Below, one piece after another: positions 7,022 to 12,190 of a stretch of 12,190 bases of DNA. The translations under genes and the position numbers were made by a program. Source of the stretch: an uncultured Sulfurimonas sp. (GTDB taxonomy: Bacteria; Campylobacterota; Campylobacteria; Campylobacterales; Sulfurimonadaceae); NCBI GenBank assembly GCA_937914675.1, contig CALDOC010000344.1, forward strand, positions 1-12,190, written 5' to 3'. A model generated the notes under the pieces. That model searched no databases, was not told the DNA's origin, and was given only the letters and a program-made list of their open reading frames with translations. How positions within the stretch are numbered: position 1 is the stretch's first letter; each line of letters opens with the position of its first letter.

Positions 7022-7515
7022 TGAGTAATAAATTACAACAAATTATTAACAAGCAAAATGAACAGCAAAATAGTTCTTTGGAGCAACGCGACGTAGTGGT
7101 TCAGTTAGTTGGATTTGTAATAGGCAATGAGGAGTACGCGGTTCCAATTTTAGCCATTCAAGAGATTATAAAACCTTTTTCATGGACGAGAGTTCCGCAG
7201 GTTCCAAAGTACGTTTTAGGGGTCTTCAATCTTCGCGGGGCTGTCATTCCACTGATAGATTTACGCGCTAAATTTGGGATTCCGACTAAAAAGCATTCTG
7301 ACGAGACTCGTTTTATCGTTATGAGACATGGCGACGACGTCGCTGGATTTGTGATAGATAGATTGACTATGGCGATTAGAATTAAAAAAGAAAACATTAG
7401 CGCGGCTCCCGACGCTATGAGTGGTGAAGATTCTATGATCGATGGCGTCGGCAAAGAAGAAGACAAAATTATAACCATACTAAAAGTTAACAAACTTTTA
7501 GAAAGAGATTTTTAG
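7021..7515 (+). CDS. cheW: Chemotaxis scaffold protein CheW
   Basis: CheW bridges chemoreceptors and CheA in the polar signalling array. This 164-residue protein is a single CheW domain (about residues 25-162) preceded by a Gln/Asn-rich N-terminal tail. Recognisable segments are VQLVGFVIGNEEYAVPI, the receptor-contact region VPKYVLGVFNLRG (Arg72 corresponds to the conserved Arg of the NLRG motif) and VIPLIDLRAKFG. Its start is TAATG-overlapped with the cheA stop and has GGAG at 7009-7012. It is the last chemotaxis gene of the string; the lipid-transport genes start 11 bases later. Its final codons form half of a perfect 9-base-pair hairpin. Length and motifs are normal for the family. Confidence 0.96.
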   Translation: MSNKLQQIINKQNEQQNSSLEQRDVVVQLVGFVIGNEEYAVPILAIQEIIKPFSWTRVPQVPKYVLGVFNLRGAVIPLIDLRAKFGIPTKKHSDETRFIVMRHGDDVAGFVIDRLTMAIRIKKENISAAPDAMSGEDSMIDGVGKEEDKIITILKVNKLLERDF

Positions 7516-7520
7516 TTTTT
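7480..7520 (+). terminator. Possible weak terminator or attenuator at the cheW/mlaE boundary
   Basis: CTAAAAGTT (7480-7488), loop AACA, and AACTTTTAG (7493-7501) form a perfect 9-base-pair stem. After seven bases come two T-runs (7509-7513 and 7515-7520) that lead into the mlaE start. The stem has only two G-C pairs and the T-runs are not directly adjacent, so this is at best a weak or conditional terminator. It sits where the functional theme changes from chemotaxis to lipid transport, within the last codons of cheW. Confidence 0.3.
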
Positions 7521-7526
7521 ATCATA

Positions 7527-8645
7527 ATGACGCGCTCACAATTAACGATTACTAATTCACAGGAGGAACTCGTCCTAAGTTTCTTTGGTGAATTTACTCT
7601 TTACGACATCGCAACGCGTCAAAAAGAGATAGACGCTTTAAACGTAGCGGCTTGTGTCGCTACCATAGATTTAAGTGGACTGCTCTTTATAGATACGAGC
7701 GCCGCAATTTTTATAGACAAACTTCAAGACGCGTTAATCTCAAAAAACGTTACAACGTCTTTGCTCTGCGATGATTCGAAAATAAACGCAACTTTGGCTC
7801 TTGTTAAAAAATATAAAAATAACTCCGAGAACTTGGCGACTGAGGAAAAACTTAGCGTCACAGAGAAAATTGGAAAAGTCATCTATGATTGTTTTGTAGG
7901 ATTTTTATCTTTTATGCATTTTATTGGCAAGCTTTTCGCGACAAAGCTGCATTATCTAAAAAACGTTAAAAACATGCGTTTTCGTGAAATAGCCTTTGAG
8001 ATAAACGAGAGCGGAGTTAAAGCTTTGGGCATCATAGCCATCACTAGTTTTCTCATAGGCGTCGTAGTGGCTTATCAGTCCGCGTATCAGCTGAAAATAT
8101 ATGGCGCGAACATCTTCATAGTGGACATGTTGGGAATTTCCATACTTAGAGAGTTGGCTCCGCTCATTACGGCAATCGTCATAGCGGGTCGCAGCGGTTC
8201 GGCGTTTACGGCTCAGATCGGGGCTATGAAAATCACTCAAGAATTAGACGCCATGGAGACCATGGGTTTTGATCCATACGTCTTTTTGGTCATGCCCAGA
8301 ATTTTAGCTTTAATGATCGTTTTGCCCATTTTGATATTTGTTTCAGACCTTTTAGGAATATTTGGAGGCATGTTAGTCGCAAATGTTGACCTAAATATCA
8401 CTACTCAATTATTCCTTGATAGATTCAGTGAGGTCGTAGCCGTGAAACATTTTTTCATAGGTGTCGCCAAAGGCCCTTTCTTCGCATTTTTAATAGCCTC
8501 CATAGGCATTTATAGAGGTTTAAGAGTAAAAGACGACACTCAGAGCATAGGGTTTAACACGACTAAAAGCGTGGTTGAATCAATCTTCGCGGTCATAGTC
8601 TGCGACGCGGTTTTTTCCATAGCGTTTACAAACTTGGGAATATAA
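7527..8645 (+). CDS. mlaE: MlaE-family lipid ABC transporter permease with N-terminal STAS domain
   Basis: This is the inner-membrane permease of an Mla-type (MCE) system that moves phospholipids between inner and outer membrane. In the 372-residue protein, residues about 1-110 look like a STAS domain, with the DLSGLLFIDTSA segment (Asp56-Thr57-Ser58) at the position that is phosphorylated in anti-sigma antagonists. In E. coli this part is the separate protein MlaB. The MlaE domain spans about 120-372 with an amphipathic entry helix, about five hydrophobic segments and the diagnostic block RELAPLITAIVIAGRSGSAF...QELDAMETMGFDP (208-250). I recall the equivalent Campylobacter jejuni permease as iamB (Cj1646). 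No Shine-Dalgarno sequence precedes the ATG, but no alternative start lies nearby; an internal AGGAGGA (7561-7567) is not followed by a usable start codon. The stop overlaps the mlaF ATG by one base. Confidence 0.93.
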   Translation: MTRSQLTITNSQEELVLSFFGEFTLYDIATRQKEIDALNVAACVATIDLSGLLFIDTSAAIFIDKLQDALISKNVTTSLLCDDSKINATLALVKKYKNNSENLATEEKLSVTEKIGKVIYDCFVGFLSFMHFIGKLFATKLHYLKNVKNMRFREIAFEINESGVKALGIIAITSFLIGVVVAYQSAYQLKIYGANIFIVDMLGISILRELAPLITAIVIAGRSGSAFTAQIGAMKITQELDAMETMGFDPYVFLVMPRILALMIVLPILIFVSDLLGIFGGMLVANVDLNITTQLFLDRFSEVVAVKHFFIGVAKGPFFAFLIASIGIYRGLRVKDDTQSIGFNTTKSVVESIFAVIVCDAVFSIAFTNLGI

Positions 8646-9382
8646 TGAAAAAAATCATTACAGTGAAGGCTCTTAGAACCATTTTTGACAAAAGAGTCGT
8701 TCATGACGGTTTGGACCTTAGCGTTGAGGAGGGTGAAATTTATGGACTTTTGGGTCCAAGCGGATGTGGAAAAACAACGCTTTTGAGAGAAATGGTGATG
8801 CTCCAAAAGTTTGACGGCGGCCATGTTAATATTTTCGGTCATGACTTGGGCTCCATAAATTCAACAAACGCTCAGGAATTGAGACGCCAATGGGGAGTTC
8901 TGTTTCAAGCGGGAGCTCTTTTTTCTTCTCTGAGCGTTAAAGACAATATCGCTTTGCCTTTGAGGGAATACACTTCCTTGGACGAAAAGATGATAGAAGA
9001 AATCGTTAAGTTTAAAATCAATTTGGTTGGTTTAAACCTAAGAGACGGAAATCTTTTTCCTTCTCAGATTAGTGGAGGAATGAAAAAAAAGGCTGGATTG
9101 GCTCGCGCGCTCGCCATGGATCCCAAGCTTCTTTTTTTGGACGAACCAACGAGTGGACTCGATCCGATTTCCGCTAGAGAGTTTGACTCTTTGATACTAA
9201 AGCTTAGAGACATGTTGGGTTTGACAATCGTCATGGTATCGCATGATTTGCAATCAATTTACGATACTTTAGATAAAGTTGCTATAATAGACAATAAAAA
9301 AATAGCTTACGAGGGCGGTTTGGATGCGATATCATCGAGTAAAAGTAAATTTGCGCAAACTTTTTTTAAAGAGAATATATGA
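8645..9382 (+). CDS. mlaF: MlaF-family lipid ABC transporter ATP-binding protein
   Basis: MlaF drives the lipid transporter by hydrolysing ATP at the cytoplasmic face of the permease. The 245-residue protein has Walker A GPSGCGKTT (37-45), the Q-loop at Gln88 in LFQAGALFSSLSV (typical of MlaF), the ABC signature ISGGMKKKAGLARAL (142-156; the SGGMKK form marks this subfamily), Walker B LLFLDEP with catalytic Glu167, D-loop SGLDP and the switch His200 in VSHD. All catalytic residues are present. It starts at a TAATG overlap with mlaE behind GGGA (8636-8639) and ends with an ATGA overlap into the MCE gene. In C. jejuni I recall the corresponding gene as iamA (Cj1647), described in older work as invasion-associated. 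Assignment to the family is firm; transported lipid and direction are not shown by sequence. Confidence 0.95.
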   Translation: MKKIITVKALRTIFDKRVVHDGLDLSVEEGEIYGLLGPSGCGKTTLLREMVMLQKFDGGHVNIFGHDLGSINSTNAQELRRQWGVLFQAGALFSSLSVKDNIALPLREYTSLDEKMIEEIVKFKINLVGLNLRDGNLFPSQISGGMKKKAGLARALAMDPKLLFLDEPTSGLDPISAREFDSLILKLRDMLGLTIVMVSHDLQSIYDTLDKVAIIDNKKIAYEGGLDAISSSKSKFAQTFFKENI

Positions 9383-10365
9383 ATAATAGGGTAAATTACA
9401 CGTTAGTCGGCATGTTGGTTTTAACTGGATTTGTTTTGATGCTTGGTTTCACTTTTTGGATGATAAAGCCATCGAGTGAGACTAAAACAAAGATATACAC
9501 CATATATTTTGACGAATCGGTTTTAGGCTTAAACATAGACGCTCCGGTAAAATATAGAGGGATTAGCGTGGGCAAGGTGACTCGCTTGACAATAAATCCA
9601 AAAAATTCCGAGCAAGTGGAAATTCAGGTGACGATCCTGCTCACCACTCCCATAAAAGAGAGCACCGTCGCTCGTTTGACGGCGCAGGGAATAACGGGTT
9701 TAACTTACATAAATCTTACTCTTGGCGAAAACAACGCTCCCGAACTTGTTCTCAAAAAAGGAGAAAAATATCCCGTCATAAAAACGGTGCCCTCATTTTT
9801 GGAAAACATAGAACAATCAATGGTTAGCGTCACTGGAAAGTTTTCAAATACGCTAACTGGAACGCAAAAGCTTTTAAACGATGACAATCAACGAGAGATA
9901 GCCAACGCTTTGAAAAATTTGGCGAGCGTAAGCGCAAAAATGGACAGATTGTTGGACGATAAAACAATCCGTCATCTACAAGAAACTACGGCAAATCTGG
10001 ACTCCTTGACTTACAATATGAATTCAGTAACGCGCAAAATGGACTTGTTATTGCCAAACGTGGACGTCTTGATAAACAAGAGTTTAAGCTGGCAAGATGA
10101 GATAGCCGGCTCTTTTGGCTCCATCATGAACAGTTATCTAGGCATAAGATCTTCCATGGATGAGATTAAAAGGGCGGTTTCGAGCGGCGAGTTTAACGTA
10201 AAAGAAATCACCTCGGACGTTGTTCCCACCATGAACAACACGTTTTTAGAGTTGCAATCGTTTATCATTAAACTAGACGGCGTTCTTGAACAGTATAAAC
10301 GCAGTCCGTCGGATTTTCTTTACAAAGAGACTCAACTTAAAAAAGCTCCAGGAGAAAAGAAGTAA
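9379..10365 (+). CDS. mlaD: MlaD-like MCE domain lipid-transport protein, inner-membrane anchored, long helical tail
   Basis: MCE proteins form hexameric rings in the periplasm through which lipids pass to or from the MlaE permease. The 328-residue protein has one N-terminal membrane helix (about 7-29) and an MCE domain (about 38-117) with the signature DAPVKYRGISVGKV (54-67) and the hydrophobic ITGLTYINLTL segment. A long, predicted mainly helical region runs from about 137 to 310, with heptad-like Leu/Met/Val spacing, followed by a Lys-rich end. E. coli MlaD is about 183 residues and lacks such a tail; long helical tails are found in PqiB and in MCE proteins that form a tube or needle across the periplasm. 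It overlaps mlaF by ATGA, and the lipoprotein gene follows after one base. The symbol is by family; it could be named as a generic MCE protein. Confidence 0.9.
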   Translation: MNNRVNYTLVGMLVLTGFVLMLGFTFWMIKPSSETKTKIYTIYFDESVLGLNIDAPVKYRGISVGKVTRLTINPKNSEQVEIQVTILLTTPIKESTVARLTAQGITGLTYINLTLGENNAPELVLKKGEKYPVIKTVPSFLENIEQSMVSVTGKFSNTLTGTQKLLNDDNQREIANALKNLASVSAKMDRLLDDKTIRHLQETTANLDSLTYNMNSVTRKMDLLLPNVDVLINKSLSWQDEIAGSFGSIMNSYLGIRSSMDEIKRAVSSGEFNVKEITSDVVPTMNNTFLELQSFIIKLDGVLEQYKRSPSDFLYKETQLKKAPGEKK

Positions 10366-10366
10366 T

Positions 10367-10960
10367 ATGAAACTTATAACGCTATTTACGCTTTTTATGT
10401 TTAGCGGCTGCACAACGGTTCGGCCTCCCATACAAGAGTATAGATTAAACCCAAAAGTGGAGCAGAGCGCGCTTCAAAAAAGTTCCTATAGTGAAAAGTC
10501 CTTGAAAGTGGCTCAGGCGTTTAGCTCTAGCGCTCTTATGACAAATGAGATGAGTTACGCTTATGGCGATTACAGCTCAGACATTTTCAGGCAATCGCAA
10601 TGGGCGGAGTCTCCAAACAAAGCCATAACCGCGCAAATTTTAAACATTTTACAAAAGAGCAATCTTTTTAAAAATGTGCAGATTTCAAAATCCAGAAGTA
10701 AATCAGGGCTTGTTTTAGAGACGAACATTGAAGAATTTATGCAATACTTTAGCGAAGACGAGAACTCTTCTTTGGCGAAAGTGGCGCTCAACGTTACTAT
10801 CATCGACGCAACGAAAAATACGGTTTTGCACTCAAAAACATTTTCACAAAGCGTTAAAGTATATAGCTTGAACGCAAAAGGCGGAGTGATAGCTTTAAAC
10901 CAAGGCTTGTCAAACGTCCTTATCCAAATAAGAGATTGGCTCAGTGAGATTTGCAAATGA
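10367..10960 (+). CDS. ABC-type transport auxiliary lipoprotein (PqiC/DUF330-like candidate)
   Basis: A longer in-frame start exists at 10286, but it lies within the MCE gene and would bury the lipoprotein signal. The ATG at 10367 follows AGGAG (10350-10354) and gives a 197-residue protein beginning with a short signal peptide and lipobox FSGC, with the lipidated Cys15. The mature part continues TTVRPPIQEYRLNP, then a mixed alpha/beta region ending in a helix (about 172-195) and Cys196. This matches the pattern of auxiliary lipoproteins that accompany MCE transporters (PqiC-like). The lack of an Asp right after the Cys suggests sorting to the outer membrane, where it could dock the MCE tube; that is inference. 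It contains one extended N-glycosylation sequon (DENSS, Asn133). The stop overlaps the pepP start by ATGA. Confidence 0.8.
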   Translation: MKLITLFTLFMFSGCTTVRPPIQEYRLNPKVEQSALQKSSYSEKSLKVAQAFSSSALMTNEMSYAYGDYSSDIFRQSQWAESPNKAITAQILNILQKSNLFKNVQISKSRSKSGLVLETNIEEFMQYFSEDENSSLAKVALNVTIIDATKNTVLHSKTFSQSVKVYSLNAKGGVIALNQGLSNVLIQIRDWLSEICK

Positions 10961-12190
10961 TTGAAGAGTTGGAGTACAAACAACGAAGAGATAAATTAGC
11001 TTCAAAATTACCAAAAAATTCCATTGGAATTATGTTTAGCGCGGAGTCTAAAACTCGTTCGAACGATACGGAGTATCCGTTTAGACAAAACAGCAATTTT
11101 TACTACATGAGTGGTTTTTTGGAAGATAAATCATGTCTAGTTTTTGTAAAAAGCAAAAAAGAAGTTAGAACAATTCTTTTTGTTCACAAAAAAGACAAAA
11201 CTCAAGAGTTGTGGAATGGCAAACGACTCGGAGTGGAGAAAGCTAAAGAGCGCTTTTTGGTTGACGAGGCGTTTGAGCATACGGAGTTAAGCGAAAAATT
11301 AAAAGAGTATTTGAAAGATAAAAAGAGTTTGCATTATGATTTTTCTTTAGACTCTATAAATGCGCAAAACATAAAAAAAGACGCCAAAAACATACAAACT
11401 TATGAAAATTTGGCGACTCTCGTTCAAGAGATGCGTCTCTTAAAGTCGCCATCGGAAATAGCGTTGATTCAACAAGCGATAGCCATTACGAAAGTGGCTC
11501 ATCATAAAGCCATGAACGCAAGTTCAAAACTTCGTTACGAGTATGAATTACAAGCTGAAATAGAGTATGTATTTAAAAAAAATGGCGCTTTTAGCGACGC
11601 ATACACATCCATAGTGGCTTGTGGAAACGCAGCCAACACTCTTCATTATATAAGCAATGACAAAAAATTAGTCGAGGGAGAGCTCATTCTCATCGACGCG
11701 GGATGCGAGTATAAATATTACGCCAGCGACATAACGAGAAGCGTCCCCGTTTCAGGCAAGTTTAGCGAGGCTCAAAGAGAACTCTACGAGATGGTTTTAG
11801 AAGTGGAGTTGGCGATAATCGAGATGATAAAACCAAATGTAAAACGCACTCTCTTACAAAAAAAATCGGAAGAGCTTTTATGTCAGGGGATGATACGTTT
11901 GGGCATACTAAAGGGGAACTATAAAAAACTTCTCAAAGACAAAGCGCACAAAAAATATTATCCTCATGGAATAGGGCATTGGATGGGTTTGGACGTTCAT
12001 GACGAGTGCCCATACAAAGATGAAAAAGGCAAAGAAATCCCGCTTAAAGAGGGAATGGTCATGACGATAGAGCCGGGAATCTACATAGACGAAGAGGATG
12101 AATCCGCGCCTAAAAAGTATAGAGGCGTTGGGATCAGAATAGAAGACGATATTTTAGTGACAAAAGATGGATTTGAAAATTTGTCGGCGG
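10957..12190 (+). CDS. pepP: Xaa-Pro aminopeptidase (M24B family, PepP-like), 3' end missing
   Basis: The frame is open from the ATG at 10957 to the window end, 411 residues, without a stop. The enzyme removes an N-terminal residue preceding proline, in the cytoplasm. Residues about 1-150 are the aminopeptidase P N-domain (YPFRQNSNFYYMSGF motif). Residues about 160-411 are the pita-bread catalytic domain. All five metal ligands of E. coli PepP can be matched: Asp247 (LIDAGCEY), Asp258 (SDITR), His341 (PHGIGHWMG), Glu372 (TIEPGIY) and Glu396 (GIRIEDD); His337 and the VHDE segment also match. E. coli PepP has 441 residues, so probably only a short C-terminal end is missing. The gene overlaps the lipoprotein stop by 4 bases, so it is probably cotranscribed with the lipid-transport genes, although no functional link is evident. 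Confidence 0.94.
   Translation, partial: MIEELEYKQRRDKLASKLPKNSIGIMFSAESKTRSNDTEYPFRQNSNFYYMSGFLEDKSCLVFVKSKKEVRTILFVHKKDKTQELWNGKRLGVEKAKERFLVDEAFEHTELSEKLKEYLKDKKSLHYDFSLDSINAQNIKKDAKNIQTYENLATLVQEMRLLKSPSEIALIQQAIAITKVAHHKAMNASSKLRYEYELQAEIEYVFKKNGAFSDAYTSIVACGNAANTLHYISNDKKLVEGELILIDAGCEYKYYASDITRSVPVSGKFSEAQRELYEMVLEVELAIIEMIKPNVKRTLLQKKSEELLCQGMIRLGILKGNYKKLLKDKAHKKYYPHGIGHWMGLDVHDECPYKDEKGKEIPLKEGMVMTIEPGIYIDEEDESAPKKYRGVGIRIEDDILVTKDGFENLSA

Noticed and set aside
7561..7567. AGGAGGA as the real ribosome binding site of mlaE
   Set aside because: No ATG, GTG or TTG in frame follows within usable distance, and starting later would cut into the STAS domain. It encodes Gln-Glu-Glu as part of the protein.
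9074..9091. GGAGG followed by A AAA AAG in mlaF as a programmed -1 frameshift site
   Set aside because: The heptamer is of the dnaX type, but it encodes the conserved MKKK of the ABC signature, the upstream spacing is short, no clear downstream structure is visible, and a shift would give a truncated ATPase without Walker B.
10286..10366. Longer N-terminus for the lipoprotein gene starting at 10286
   Set aside because: It would overlap the MCE gene by 80 bases and place 27 basic residues-containing positions before the lipoprotein signal. The ATG at 10367 has a ribosome binding site and a correct lipobox position.

Overview
The window comes from an AT-rich bacterial chromosome, most probably a member of the Campylobacterota (Epsilonproteobacteria), perhaps a free-living Sulfurimonas-like genus. 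The grounds are the gene order greA / calcineurin-like phosphoesterase / cheV / cheA / cheW, which I recall from Campylobacter jejuni, a CheA carrying its own C-terminal receiver domain (CheAY), and an Mla-type lipid transporter like the C. jejuni iamAB cluster. The genus is an inference; no rRNA or other marker is present. All genes are on the + strand, gaps between genes never exceed 48 bases, and I see no tRNA, rRNA, IS element, CRISPR array or phage gene.

Region 1 (1-1397) encodes envelope proteins. It holds the 3' end of an Asn-rich, beta-rich, probably exported protein of unknown family, then a small signal-peptide-bearing protein that looks like an outer-membrane beta-barrel. The first protein carries six extended bacterial N-glycosylation sequons (D/E-X-N-X-S/T) in 259 visible residues, which is the most unusual signal in the window.

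Region 2 (1398-3676) is housekeeping. A 48-base gap contains an extended -10 promoter, followed by greA (transcript cleavage factor), argC (arginine biosynthesis) and an LpxH-like metallophosphoesterase.

Region 3 (3673-7515) is the chemotaxis core: cheV, cheA (with fused receiver) and cheW. CheV and CheW couple receptors to the CheA kinase; the receiver domains on CheV and CheA probably serve adaptation or act as phosphate sinks. No separate cheY is present.

Region 4 (7527-10960) is an Mla/MCE-type envelope lipid transporter: a permease with an N-terminal STAS domain (MlaB-MlaE fusion), the ATPase MlaF, a long membrane-anchored MCE protein (MlaD-like) and an auxiliary lipoprotein. Region 5 (10957 to the window end) is a 3'-truncated Xaa-Pro aminopeptidase (PepP-like) that overlaps the lipoprotein gene by 4 bases.

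From greA to pepP, eleven genes of unrelated function follow one another with gaps of at most 11 bases and several stop/start overlaps, so read-through transcription is likely. The only obvious promoter is the one ahead of greA. Two perfect hairpins, at the cheV/cheA and cheW/mlaE junctions, are the best candidates for control points inside the string.
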